A DNA stretch of 29,427 nucleotides, taken from the IMG/VR virus record IMGVR_UViG_3300023174_000502, positions 1 through 29,427 of that record; one strand, given 5' to 3'. Each line of letters begins with the position of its first letter. Positions within the stretch are counted from its first letter, which is position 1. Below, piece after piece: positions 1 to 7,111 of this stretch. Both the position numbers and the translations under genes were made by a program. The notes beneath the pieces are model-generated. The model worked only from the letters and a program-made list of their open reading frames with translations. It was not told the origin of the DNA and searched no databases. This DNA comes from a virus.

Positions 1-1
1 T

Positions 2-15
2 GTCTCGCGTTCACC
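2..15. repeat. Left copy of 14-bp terminal direct repeat
   Basis: The 14 bases GTCTCGCGTTCACC here are identical to the last 14 bases of the window (29414-29427). The match breaks one base earlier (T at position 1 against G at 29413). This could be an assembly overlap of a circular molecule or a cos-like terminal redundancy. The terminase genes lie next to the right end, as the lambda packaging genes lie next to cos. Confidence 0.7.
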
Positions 16-31
16 TGTTTCTGGGAGGGGG

Positions 32-409
32 TCAGGAGACTTCTTGACCTGTTGCGTTTGATGATAACGGGTTGTTGTTGTTTAACAATAGCCGCTGTTC
101 ATGTAGAAATTGTTCATGCCCCTTTGCAATTATGTAAGCAACAGAACCGCGGGCCACACCGCAGGCCTTGGCGACATCTTCGAGTGTTAAACCACGGTCG
201 CGCAACACATACGCCTTCCGACATATTTCCGGTGTGTGTACAGTAGTTGTCACGAGGTAATCTGTTTCTGTGGTGTCGATCACATCACCGTCATCGTTGA
301 CCTTTACGCTGGCCGGGTATGACATCCACCCGCGTTTAACTGCTCGAGCAACGAGGAATCGGGCTTCAGCCAGAAGCATCGCATTGGTGACCGTAGACTT
401 TAGAATCAT
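32..409 (-). CDS. Small helix-turn-helix protein, putative regulator
   Basis: 125 aa, last gene of the leftward series. The ATG at 409 overlaps the stop of the upstream zinc-ribbon gene as ATGA, which decides this start over longer in-frame options. Residues about 62-96 read as a helix-turn-helix: an arginine-rich helix (ICRKAYVLRDRG), then LTLEDVAKACGVARGSVAYI, the pattern of sigma-region-4 or resolvase-type recognition helices. The N-terminal 60 residues are featureless, and the tail after residue 108 is Asn/Ser-rich and probably disordered. It could be a DNA-binding regulator or a replication accessory. The domain is visible; the target is unknown. Confidence 0.72.
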   Translation of the reverse strand: MILKSTVTNAMLLAEARFLVARAVKRGWMSYPASVKVNDDGDVIDTTETDYLVTTTVHTPEICRKAYVLRDRGLTLEDVAKACGVARGSVAYIIAKGHEQFLHEQRLLLNNNNPLSSNATGQEVS

Positions 410-711
410 AGAAGTGATGGTTGAATATGTACTGCGAAAGTGTGCTTCTGCTGTTTGTTGCCGATGATAGCGAATATGCGCTTGCGGTGTTGTGAGCCTG
501 AATACCCTGGGTGACATACGCAAGCGAAACGGCCGTCATCCCAGATGATGAGGTGGTTCCCGCCTTTGTCCTGGCCGGCCTCGTGACAGGCTGGGCACCG
601 GCCAACAAAGCCACCCGATTGTTTGCGGAGGTTACCGACAAGGTTGAGCTGGAGGCCTGGGATGCCGTGGTCGACCTGTGGGGCGGATGGGGCGGATATT
701 TTGAAACTCAT
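406..711 (-). CDS. Primase-type zinc-ribbon protein
   Basis: 101 aa. The core, residues about 34-84, has the look of the zinc-binding domain of phage/DnaG primases: CPAC (C39, C42), then a glycine- and charge-rich turn with NHLIIWDDGRFACVCHPG, giving C64 and H67 as the other probable ligands. It carries no catalytic primase domain, so it is a stand-alone template-recognition module that may work with the PrimPol-D5 protein encoded just upstream. Only one ATG is possible, because an in-frame stop lies close upstream. No SD is seen; the leader is TCTACAACCACA. Codons 6-12 (ISAPSAPQ) are written over one arm of a 19-bp inverted repeat whose partner lies in the 5' leader, so translation could depend on RNA structure. 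Confidence 0.8.
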   Translation of the reverse strand: MSFKISAPSAPQVDHGIPGLQLNLVGNLRKQSGGFVGRCPACHEAGQDKGGNHLIIWDDGRFACVCHPGYSGSQHRKRIFAIIGNKQQKHTFAVHIQPSLL

Positions 712-851
712 TGTGGTTGTAGATGCAGAATAGTCGATTTTTAGGAGCCATTAAGAGTTGGAAATTGCCGCCCCATCCGCCCCACATTGCATTTTCGTCA
801 ATGCTGGCGGGCCTAAAGTGTGGGGCGGATCTTTTTCGTATCCGCCCCACA
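677..851. promoter_or_regulatory. GGGGCGGAT repeat cluster: candidate origin or RNA switch
   Basis: The stretch between the primase-helicase stop (858) and the first codons of the zinc-ribbon gene holds six copies of GGGGCGGAT or close variants in both orientations (680-688, 689-697, 767-774 variant, 775-783, 822-830, 840-848). Two perfect inverted repeats result: TGTGGGGCGGAT at 819-830 with its complement at 840-851 (12 bp, 9-nt loop), and a 19-bp arm at 677-695 with its complement at 768-786. Arm 819-830 can also pair with 775-786, so the folds exclude each other. The 696-767 interval is AT-rich and contains the start codon at 711. No U-tract follows the short hairpin. Iterons of a replication origin or a leader RNA switch both fit. 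Confidence 0.6.
808..821. repeat. 14-bp repeat shared with the 8.8-kb intergenic region (copy 1)
   Basis: CGGGCCTAAAGTGT occurs here and again at 8820-8833 in the same orientation, both times in non-coding DNA upstream of a leftward gene. Its last bases run into the 819-830 arm of the GGGGCGGAT cluster. It is a possible protein- or RNA-polymerase-binding site. Confidence 0.6.
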
Positions 852-857
852 TTCGGC

Positions 858-2855
858 TCATTCGAGGTCGTTACAGGCTTCATCGAGGCGGTAGAGCATG
901 ACTCGGAGGTAGCCGCGGGTGCCTGAATCGTCACGGTCAGAGCGGTTGAGATGCTTGGTCGGGATGGCCTGGTGGACCTCGAGCATCAGCTCAGCGGCAC
1001 GTCGTTGGAACTTCTTCTCAGGCTCGGAGGCCCACTCCTTGTTGCCGCACATCTGCAGGTAGGCTTGGAACAGTTCCTCGGTGCTGATGCTGTCTGCGGC
1101 CATGCTGGTGGGCTTGATGTGGTTGGTGATGAAGTAGCGGATCGAGTCGCTCTCTGACAGAAGGCTGTCGATGCGTGCCCGCTGTTTGGTGGTCACCGGG
1201 AACGAGCGGCCTTGTTTCAATACACGCTGCAGTGATTCGGCACCGGAAAGGAACCAGTTGAGAATACCGGGCCCCTCTTTATCAATCATCACATCGTGAT
1301 AGTTTGGTATTACAGTTGATGGCTTAGGCTGTGAGAAATCGAGCAGCAGTAGGCGACGAGACCACGCACCGAGATCGCCCTGCACGTTGACTCTGAGTTT
1401 GCTATTTGCTGTGACAATGACATTCCAGTCTCCGATCAGTGTCTTAACACCGTTGCGGTTCTTGAACTCGGCGATGATACGGTCGCCTCCGGTCATGGCC
1501 TTCAGGAACGATGATCCCTCGCACGATAGGAAGTCCGGGGCCACGTCGGCGCCGATCAGGAGTGTCTTGTCATGGAACAGGCCGGCCTCGAAGCGCCCGC
1601 CGAGGTGGTTGGTGCGGAGCTCGGAGCAGTTCTCGTCGCCGACGAGACGCCGGACAACACCTGCCACCGTCGACTTTCCGCCACCGCCGGTGCCGGTCAG
1701 CAGGAGGATGACCTGGGGCTGGTTGCGCTGCAGGAGGGCCAGGCCGCCCCAGTGCTGCAGCATGAGCTGGTCTTCGGCCTCTGGCAGAGCGTGGTCGAGG
1801 AAGGCCTGCCACATCGGGCTGGTGGCGCCTTCGACGTATCGGATGGGCGTCTGGTTCCGGGACATCCACTCCGGCGAGAAGCCATGCATCCCGTAGGGTG
1901 TGACTCGAAGGTCGACCATGACGTTCTCGGTGTGGACTATGGCGTCGGGCCGGTTGAATGGCGCTCGCTCGACCTGGAGCTGGGCGGCCAGGTCGATGAC
2001 GCTGTTTGAGAACTGCGCGGTCAGCTTGGGCAGGAGGCTGCGCAGGTGGGGCGCTGCCTGGTCAGCGGCGTGGTCGAGGATGACCTTGCGGGCCATGGCC
2101 AGCACCCGCTGGCCGACTTCCTCCCGGGTCATGGACTGCCAGATGCCGCGGTCGGCCAGGTAGAAGTAGAAGCAGCCGGTGACGGTATCGAAGAGAATGC
2201 GTTCCTTGGCAGCCAGGTAGGCCGCGAAGAACGGGGCCTGCAGGGTGCCGGTGCCCTGCTTTGAGAACACCCAAGGGTCGCCGTGTTGTTGCAGTAGCTC
2301 GGCGATGGCCTCGTTCTCGCCGGGCACCGGCCAGCCTTCGGGCCAGCGGATCTGGGAAAAGTCGAGTGTGATAGGCGGGTTGTCGACCAACACGGTGTAC
2401 TCACAGCCCGATGGGTGCGTGCCCTTGACGGTCGACAGGTTTCCGGTGCTGCGCCACTCATAGAGGGGACGCCCGAGCTGCCGGCCGTTGACCTCGACCA
2501 TCTCGGTGGTACTACGGGCCGAGGAAGGGCCCGGGTATGGCCCGGAGATGCGCACACCGATCTGGGCGCCGCGGCGGCCTCGCCACCGGGCAGTGGTCTT
2601 CAGCTTCGGGTTGACGGCGAGGAAGGCCTCGAGGCTCTGGTCATCATCGAAGTCGATGGCGCAGAACCCGCCGGAGTGCTCGCCCAGGCGCACGGCGACG
2701 TTCCCGTGCTCCAGTAGGGCCTGATAGGTGGGCGCCGCGGTGCTCTGCAGGGTGTGCTGGGTGTACTTGACGAGCGGCACCTTTGTGCCCGGGCGGCAAG
2801 GCACCAGGAACAGCGGCGTGCCGAGCCATTGCTCGATCTCATGCGTGGACATCAT
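858..2855 (-). CDS. PrimPol / D5-like SF3 helicase
   Basis: 665 aa replication protein. The N-terminal half looks like a bifunctional primase-polymerase (archaeo-eukaryotic primase fold): FCAIDFDDD with D68 and D70 as metal ligands, RRGAQIGVRI about 93-102, and a conserved-looking KGTHPSG at 143-149. The C-terminal half is a superfamily 3 (D5/poxvirus type) helicase: Walker A GTGGGGKST 387-395, Walker B LLIGADV about 431-437, sensor VIVTANSKLR near N483, and arginine finger WSRR about R499-R500. Such fusions prime and unwind at phage and plasmid origins; some also polymerise DNA. No other polymerase is seen in the window. The start is ATGATG (2855 or 2852), nine bases after the upstream stop and without a clear SD. 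The repeat cluster just downstream may be its origin. Confidence 0.9.
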   Translation of the reverse strand: MMSTHEIEQWLGTPLFLVPCRPGTKVPLVKYTQHTLQSTAAPTYQALLEHGNVAVRLGEHSGGFCAIDFDDDQSLEAFLAVNPKLKTTARWRGRRGAQIGVRISGPYPGPSSARSTTEMVEVNGRQLGRPLYEWRSTGNLSTVKGTHPSGCEYTVLVDNPPITLDFSQIRWPEGWPVPGENEAIAELLQQHGDPWVFSKQGTGTLQAPFFAAYLAAKERILFDTVTGCFYFYLADRGIWQSMTREEVGQRVLAMARKVILDHAADQAAPHLRSLLPKLTAQFSNSVIDLAAQLQVERAPFNRPDAIVHTENVMVDLRVTPYGMHGFSPEWMSRNQTPIRYVEGATSPMWQAFLDHALPEAEDQLMLQHWGGLALLQRNQPQVILLLTGTGGGGKSTVAGVVRRLVGDENCSELRTNHLGGRFEAGLFHDKTLLIGADVAPDFLSCEGSSFLKAMTGGDRIIAEFKNRNGVKTLIGDWNVIVTANSKLRVNVQGDLGAWSRRLLLLDFSQPKPSTVIPNYHDVMIDKEGPGILNWFLSGAESLQRVLKQGRSFPVTTKQRARIDSLLSESDSIRYFITNHIKPTSMAADSISTEELFQAYLQMCGNKEWASEPEKKFQRRAAELMLEVHQAIPTKHLNRSDRDDSGTRGYLRVMLYRLDEACNDLE

Positions 2856-2864
2856 ATCGGGAAA

Positions 2865-4136
2865 TCAGGTCAGCGGTTCGCGGCGTTCAAAGCGGATGGC
2901 CTCCTCGCTGATGAACCAGCCCTTTGGCCATTCCTTGAGGTGCAGGCCGACCAGTGTCCTGACTCGGCTTAGGGCCACATAGCCTTGCCCTGGCTCCCGG
3001 GCCGCTCGGATGTCGATGTAGGCTGCGTCGAGAGTCAGGCCTTGGGCACGGTGGATGGTCATGGCGTAGGCGAGGCGGAGCGGATATTGCCACACGGTGA
3101 CGCCCAACGTCTCGAAAAACCATTTCCTTAGCCCCACAGAAATGGTTTTGCCGCGGGTGTAGACGTCGATGGTGTCGCCGCATTTGCCGGTGACGAACCC
3201 GATCTGGCCATTGGCGAACCCGGTCTCTGCATCGTTTGCGGTGAACATCACGGCTGCCCCGATCTTGATCTGGAGCACTCGAGGCGTGCTCATGTTCTTG
3301 GTGGCGAAGTCGATAGCCTGCGCCACGCCTTTGGTATGGGCCTCGAGGGTGATCAACTCGCCGTTGACGGTCTCGAGGCGGTAGCTGTTCCACTTGTCGA
3401 CCTGAGCGTTGTGGGTCAGGAGATGGGTGATCTCGGCCTTTGGGAACCAGGAGACTCGGGAGCGCAGCACGTCGGCGTCGGTCTTGGCCAGCTTACCGAT
3501 TCGGAACCCGCTCAGGGCCTGAACGAACAGCTTGTCGTCCTGGCGCCGAACGGTCTCGAGCTTGATCGTCTTGAAGTCGGCCTCGGCCCAGGCATCGGAT
3601 CGGAAGGCCCAGTCATAGGGCTTCGACTGGTCGATTCGCACCGGCGGTAGCTGCAGGAAGTCACCGAGCACAATGACCTGCAGCCCGCCGAACGGCCGGG
3701 CATCATCTCGGAGCAGCTTCAGCCAGAAGTTTAGGAAATCGAATTGGCGCCCGGCCATCATGCTGATCTCGTCGATCACGAGGATCTCGGCTTCCTCGAC
3801 CCGCTTGCGGGCATTGTGAATGGTCGGCTGATCGAACAGGCGGTTTGCGGCCTGGTCGAAGGTCTCGTTGTCGCCGGGCCCGAGCTGCATCCCGCACCAG
3901 CGGTGCACCGTGGTGCCGCCGATGTTGAGTGCTGCGATGCCGGTGGGGGCTGTGATGGCGACGTTCTTGGTGCCTTCGATCTGCTGCAGGAATTGCCGCA
4001 GAAGGTATGACTTGCCGGTGCCGGCCTGCCCGGTCAGGAACACGTTCCCGCCGGTGGTCGCCCAGGTGATGAACCGGGATTCGGGCGTGAACTCCGGGAA
4101 GTCGGTGTCGATGACCGGACAGGTGGCTGGTGTCAT
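2865..4136 (-). CDS. Pif1/RecD-like SF1 DNA helicase
   Basis: 423 aa. ATP-dependent 5'-3' DNA helicase by family. Motifs visible in order: Walker A GQAGTGKS 36-43, motif Ia TAPTGIAA about 62-69, Walker B VIDEISM 120-126, motif III GDFLQLPPV 158-166, and near the C-terminus the motif V/VI pair AMTIHRAQGLTLD and YVALSRVR. It is a minimal Pif1 core with no visible extra domain. It starts one base after the exonuclease stop and is followed by the PrimPol-D5 gene, so it lies inside the replication operon. It probably clears roadblocks or supports recombination-dependent replication alongside the hexameric D5 helicase. Confidence 0.92.
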   Translation of the reverse strand: MTPATCPVIDTDFPEFTPESRFITWATTGGNVFLTGQAGTGKSYLLRQFLQQIEGTKNVAITAPTGIAALNIGGTTVHRWCGMQLGPGDNETFDQAANRLFDQPTIHNARKRVEEAEILVIDEISMMAGRQFDFLNFWLKLLRDDARPFGGLQVIVLGDFLQLPPVRIDQSKPYDWAFRSDAWAEADFKTIKLETVRRQDDKLFVQALSGFRIGKLAKTDADVLRSRVSWFPKAEITHLLTHNAQVDKWNSYRLETVNGELITLEAHTKGVAQAIDFATKNMSTPRVLQIKIGAAVMFTANDAETGFANGQIGFVTGKCGDTIDVYTRGKTISVGLRKWFFETLGVTVWQYPLRLAYAMTIHRAQGLTLDAAYIDIRAAREPGQGYVALSRVRTLVGLHLKEWPKGWFISEEAIRFERREPLT

Positions 4137-4137
4137 A

Positions 4138-4866
4138 TCAGTAGAGTTCCGGGCAGAGCACGTCGTGCACCTTCTGTGTCAGCTCGACATCCTGCAGTGC
4201 ATAGGCGATGGCGGCTTCACGATCCCGGAGCCACAGGTCGGAGAAGTCGGCGCCGCTGCCGGACTTCTCGCCGAGGTTCAGGTGCCGGCAGATTGCAGCC
4301 AGGCTGCCGTGGGCCCGGTTGTCCCCGAGCTGCCAGATCTCCCGGAGGTCGACGATCAGATCATTCCAGTATCGGCCATGCCGCATCCAGTAGGGTGGTG
4401 TCACACGGTGCTTCCAGGAGCGTTTGTAGAGGAACGGCAGGTCGAAGGCCTTCACATTGAAGCCAACGAGGCGGGCCTGGCGCTCGAAGCCGGCAACGAT
4501 CTTCCACCATTGCACGAGCATTTCCTTCTCGCCGTCGGTATCGGCGCAGAGCACCCGGGCCTTCTCGCCGGGCACCTTGTATCCGATGCAGAGCACCTGG
4601 CCGCTCAGAGCGTCGAGCGCAGCGTTCTTGATGTAGTCGGCGACGTGGTTCTCCTCGGCCTTCTGGATGCGCTCGGCGATCAGGTCCGGGTTCTTGATGT
4701 TTCCCAGCTTCACGTCGGCCGGATTGAATGGCGGGATGTTGAGCTGGTCGACCGGCAGCGGCCCGGTCTCGATGTCGAAGATGATTGTCGGATTGGCTGG
4801 CATAGTTGTCTTGGTTGAAATTGTTGCGCGTTTGTCCGCCGATGCGCGCCCCCGGCAACGAACCAT
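4138..4866 (-). CDS. DEDD-family 3'-5' exonuclease
   Basis: 242 aa from the first ATG. The ribonuclease-H-like exonuclease signature is clear: ExoI motif FDIETGP (D31, E33), ExoII around GFNVKAFDLPFL, and the C-terminal YALQDVELT giving the ExoIII aspartate. No polymerase domain follows, so this is a free-standing proofreading or repair nuclease. Two starts are possible. ATG 4866 has AAGGA a few bases upstream, but adds 21 basic residues before the fold. ATG 4803 (MPANPTIIFDIETG) fits the domain edge but lacks an SD. I keep the long form because of the SD. Confidence 0.88.
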   Translation of the reverse strand: MVRCRGRASADKRATISTKTTMPANPTIIFDIETGPLPVDQLNIPPFNPADVKLGNIKNPDLIAERIQKAEENHVADYIKNAALDALSGQVLCIGYKVPGEKARVLCADTDGEKEMLVQWWKIVAGFERQARLVGFNVKAFDLPFLYKRSWKHRVTPPYWMRHGRYWNDLIVDLREIWQLGDNRAHGSLAAICRHLNLGEKSGSGADFSDLWLRDREAAIAYALQDVELTQKVHDVLCPELY

Positions 4867-4873
4867 GAGTCCT

Positions 4874-5275
4874 TCAGCAACGGGCTGAAGAAAGTGTCTT
4901 GCCGCAGTGCGGGCAGATGTTGAGCTGGTACACGGGCTCGACGCCCAGCCAGTCGCAGATCTCGTGATAGGTCTTCACGCCGAAATTGGCGACACAGCCC
5001 GGCCGGATGTGGCCTTTTTTGAAGAGATCGAGAGCCTCGTCACGATTGCGGATGCCGATGGCCTCGATGAATCCGAGGCACCGGACGGTGAATGGGTAGC
5101 CCCACTCGGCCATGATGGCCTCGCGCCGGCCGTACTCCCGGAGGATCTGGTCGATGCGCTGCTTGGTCAGATTGAACCGAGCGGCGATCTGGTACAGCTT
5201 GAGCCCTTCGTTGCGCAGCGCCAGCACCTGCGGGATCAGCTCTTCGGTCTTCTGCTGTGGTTTGCGTGTGGCCAT
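4874..5275 (-). CDS. Sigma4-like / RNAP alpha-CTD-like / zinc-knuckle protein
   Basis: 133 aa with three parts. Residues 11-49 (LIPQVLALRNEGLKLYQIA then FNLTKQRIDQILREYG) resemble the sigma region 4 helix-turn-helix. Residues about 60-111 match the pattern of the RNA polymerase alpha-subunit C-terminal domain: PFTVRCLGFIEAIGIRNRDE, LDLFKKGHI, then VANFGVKTYHEICDWLG, compare the bacterial alpha-CTD LSVR-LNCLKNAGI and NFGRKSLNEIKE. The end has CPHCGK plus a terminal Cys (C121, C124, C133), a possible metal site. By inference it binds promoter DNA and/or contacts host polymerase; a generic helix-hairpin-helix DNA-binding role is the alternative. It sits between the SSB-like and exonuclease genes. 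The leader GATCACACC has no SD. Confidence 0.72.
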   Translation of the reverse strand: MATRKPQQKTEELIPQVLALRNEGLKLYQIAARFNLTKQRIDQILREYGRREAIMAEWGYPFTVRCLGFIEAIGIRNRDEALDLFKKGHIRPGCVANFGVKTYHEICDWLGVEPVYQLNICPHCGKTLSSARC

Positions 5276-5282
5276 GGTGTGA

Positions 5283-6053
5283 TCAATATGGGATCTCGTC
5301 TGAATCCTGATCCGCGGCTTCGGTGGCGAACTTGGCCTGATACCAGTCGAGCGCCTTGATCAGACGGCGGTCATCCGCGGTGGTCTTCTCTTGGGTTTTG
5401 GTCTTCGGCAGCCAATGCTCGATGAGGGCCCCGATGGCTTCCTCGGTCATCTCGCGCAGCTCGACTCCCTTGTGCTTGCCGACATGCACCTTGGTCTTCG
5501 AGAGATCGGTCTCCTCCTGGTTGTCCTGGCTGCCCGATGTCTTCCGGTAGCTTGTGTCGCCGCCTTCGGTGGCCTGAGTGCTGCCGTCCTTGGCCGGCCT
5601 GTCCTGCAGTCGCACCCACAGCCCCGAGGCCTGCAGGGCCTCGCCGGCCTTGTGAGGTGTGATGAGCTTGATGTTGGCGAACGTCTTCGAGCCGTCCTGG
5701 CTCTGCTCGTGGACGATGACGACATTGGCCGGGCGCCCGATGAGCTGGTCGAGGTCGAGGCTGCTGGTCTCCTGGTCGGTGAGTTTGCGCCCGAACCAGT
5801 CGCGCAGGAACTTTGTGAGGCCCGCCTTCTCATGCAGGCTCGGAGTCATGGGGGCGGTCATGACCACCCAGGGCTGTGCCGGGTTGCGGCTTTTGTCGAT
5901 GAGATCGAGCTCGAAGGCGATCTTGAACTTCTCCTTGGTGCCGTACTGCGTTTCGTATGGTTTGAGCGGCGTGATATCCACGCATACTGCGCGGCCATTG
6001 TATTCGGGGCACGGGGCGTAATCCTTGCCACCTGTTTTTCCACTTACGATCAT
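5283..6053 (-). CDS. Phage single-stranded-DNA-binding-like protein
   Basis: 256 aa. The N-terminal 140 residues look like a beta-rich OB-type fold of phage recombination/replication operons (YAPCPEYNGRAVCVDITP, then VVMTAPMTPSLHEK, then LIGRPANVVIVHEQSQDG). A low-complexity linker about 150-185 follows. The C-terminal segment is helical and ends in QDSDEIPY. That acidic, hydrophobic-tipped tail copies the DDDIPF tail with which bacterial SSB recruits partner proteins, and it is the main reason for this call. It is first in a run with the alpha-CTD-like, exonuclease, helicase and primase genes. The leader is an ACAACAACAACAACAC-type stretch without SD. Another OB-fold recombination cofactor would look similar. 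Confidence 0.65.
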   Translation of the reverse strand: MIVSGKTGGKDYAPCPEYNGRAVCVDITPLKPYETQYGTKEKFKIAFELDLIDKSRNPAQPWVVMTAPMTPSLHEKAGLTKFLRDWFGRKLTDQETSSLDLDQLIGRPANVVIVHEQSQDGSKTFANIKLITPHKAGEALQASGLWVRLQDRPAKDGSTQATEGGDTSYRKTSGSQDNQEETDLSKTKVHVGKHKGVELREMTEEAIGALIEHWLPKTKTQEKTTADDRRLIKALDWYQAKFATEAADQDSDEIPY

Positions 6054-6086
6054 GTTTTCGTCTTACGTTGTGTTGTTGTTGTTGTG

Positions 6087-6281
6087 TTATTTCGAGGCCT
6101 TCTCGACCTCGGAAAGTTGTTGAGCCATACGGGTGTAGTTCGCCCAGTAGTCGGGGAATGCATCCCGCAGCTTCTTCAGGTTGCTGGGATCTGCAGCCAG
6201 TGCCGCGGCGCCCAAGGCACGCACGAAGCTGCCGCCGTATTCCTGCATCGTCCTAGCCACATCTCGGTCGGTGACGTTCAC
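6087..6281 (-). CDS. Small phage protein of unknown function (64 aa)
   Basis: 64 aa starting at a GTG that overlaps the upstream stop as GTGA, with AAGGGA a few bases upstream. It is mostly helical (TDRDVARTMQEYGGSFVRAL, then PSNLKKLRDAFPDYWANYTRM) and Ala-rich in the middle, with no membrane segment or metal motif. It is the last gene of a run of tiny coupled genes (7823-6087), followed by a 33-bp gap before the SSB-like gene. The role is unknown. Confidence 0.7.
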   Translation of the reverse strand: MNVTDRDVARTMQEYGGSFVRALGAAALAADPSNLKKLRDAFPDYWANYTRMAQQLSEVEKASK

Positions 6282-6427
6282 TTGGTTCCCTTTCCACGTT
6301 TGCGCGTCCAATAGGACGTGTACTCCATCTTCTTAGCCTTTGATGCCGCCACGATCTCGCTGATCTCGCCCTTGCGGAAGCGGTAGTGGCCGGTGCCTTC
6401 GTGTCTTAGTTTGTCTGCTCGGTTCAT
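6278..6427 (-). CDS. Very small basic protein (49 aa)
   Basis: A 49-aa ORF bounded by ATGA with the upstream gene and GTGA with the downstream one, which is strong support despite its size. It begins MNRADKLRHEGTGHYRFRKG and ends with a basic KRGKGTK tail (about 15 Lys/Arg in all). The strong positive charge suggests nucleic-acid binding. No family is recognised. Confidence 0.65.
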   Translation of the reverse strand: MNRADKLRHEGTGHYRFRKGEISEIVAASKAKKMEYTSYWTRKRGKGTK

Positions 6428-6642
6428 ACCTTTTCGGTGAGTGATCTGATGTACCTGTTCCGCTCCTTGGGTTTGACATTGATGAGGTATTCAATGGCCA
6501 TACAGGCGTTGACGCTTGCGGTATGTTCCCAGTCCTCCTTGTTGTCGTAGTACTCATGCCACCGCTCGCTGGGTGCTACGATGACTTGGCCGGTTCGCTT
6601 GTGCTTGAACACGAATGCGGCAGGTCCGATTGGAACGTTCAC
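6424..6642 (-). CDS. Small phage protein of unknown function (72 aa)
   Basis: 72 aa from a GTG that overlaps the previous stop as GTGA, with an excellent SD (AAGGAGG at 6656-6650, 7 nt away). It starts NVPIGPAAFVFKHKRTGQVI with a beta-strand look, has an aromatic and acidic middle (WHEYYDNKEDWEHT) and ends with a helix. No family is recognised. It is one of the stack of coupled early-type genes. Confidence 0.72.
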   Translation of the reverse strand: MNVPIGPAAFVFKHKRTGQVIVAPSERWHEYYDNKEDWEHTASVNACMAIEYLINVKPKERNRYIRSLTEKV

Positions 6643-6845
6643 GGCTTCACCTCCTTCTCATTCCACAGCAGCAGATCGGCGCGGAGAGCGTCGTTCTCTC
6701 GCTCTAGTCGGGTGATGCGTTCACGCTGCCCCTCAAGACGCTGCGCTGCTTCAGCAATCGCCGCGTTGGCTATCCCATCGTCGGATTGAATATCCTGAGA
6801 CAATATCCGCATGGCGGCGATTAGTGTTTCGGTTGAGGTTCTCAC
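6639..6845 (-). CDS. Small coiled-coil protein (68 aa)
   Basis: 68 aa. The GTG at 6845 is chosen because it forms GTGA with the previous stop and has AAGGAGG at 6859-6853, 7 nt upstream; a longer ATG start at 6872 would lie inside the neighbour. It is almost all helix, with a leucine-heptad stretch in the second half (QRLEGQRERITRLERENDAL) that predicts a coiled coil. It resembles the product of the next gene upstream (6842-7111) in type but not clearly in sequence. Oligomerisation or scaffolding is the only inference. Confidence 0.72.
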   Translation of the reverse strand: MRTSTETLIAAMRILSQDIQSDDGIANAAIAEAAQRLEGQRERITRLERENDALRADLLLWNEKEVKP

Positions 6846-7111
6846 AGCTTTGCCTCCTTGGCTTTGTGCCATCGGTTAATGTTTGCCATGTCGTCATTGT
6901 CATACAGGAGTTCATCCCCCGCCTCTTCCAACCGCTTGATGCGTTGCTTAAGATCCTCGTTCTCCTTCGCCATGTCTCCGATGGATTTGCACAGGCGTTC
7001 GTGCGCTTCGTATTGAGGGTTCACGGCTTGTTTGCGTTCGAGTCTCCTGCACAGCATACCGAGTTCGGCCACATTGTGCGGAGTCGAGTCTGATATGGGC
7101 GTGTCGCTCAC
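6842..7111 (-). CDS. Small coiled-coil protein (89 aa)
   Basis: 89 aa from the GTG at 7111, coupled to the upstream stop (GTGA), with GGAGGA at 7126-7121. An ATG at 7129 would add six residues. The N-terminus is polar. From about residue 30 on it is helical and highly charged (ERLCKSIGDMAKENEDLKQR, then IKRLEEAGDELLYDNDDM), with a heptad pattern typical of a coiled coil. Function unknown. Confidence 0.7.
   Translation of the reverse strand: MSDTPISDSTPHNVAELGMLCRRLERKQAVNPQYEAHERLCKSIGDMAKENEDLKQRIKRLEEAGDELLYDNDDMANINRWHKAKEAKL

Noticed and set aside
46-75. GTT/AAC-rich stretches (also 6071-6086) as simple repeats or a CRISPR-like element
   Set aside because: The first encodes a run of Asn in the HTH protein and the second is a leader; there are no spaced repeats. 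No CRISPR array or tRNA gene was seen in the window.
819-851. Rho-independent terminator after the primase-helicase gene
   Set aside because: The stem is strong but no U-run follows on the minus transcript, and the arms belong to a larger repeat array, so it is listed as regulatory instead.
3868-4818. Plus-strand open frame of 316 codons opposite the helicase and exonuclease genes
   Set aside because: It spans parts of two well-supported minus-strand genes, has no recognisable domain and is a shadow of their codon pattern.
5391-6314. Plus-strand open frame of 307 codons opposite the SSB-like gene
   Set aside because: Same reasoning: antisense to supported genes, with no motif and no start signal.
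6333-6557. Minus-strand 74-codon frame
   Set aside because: It overlaps the coupled 72-aa and 49-aa genes, which have exact stop-start overlaps; its product is Arg/Pro/Thr-rich shadow sequence.
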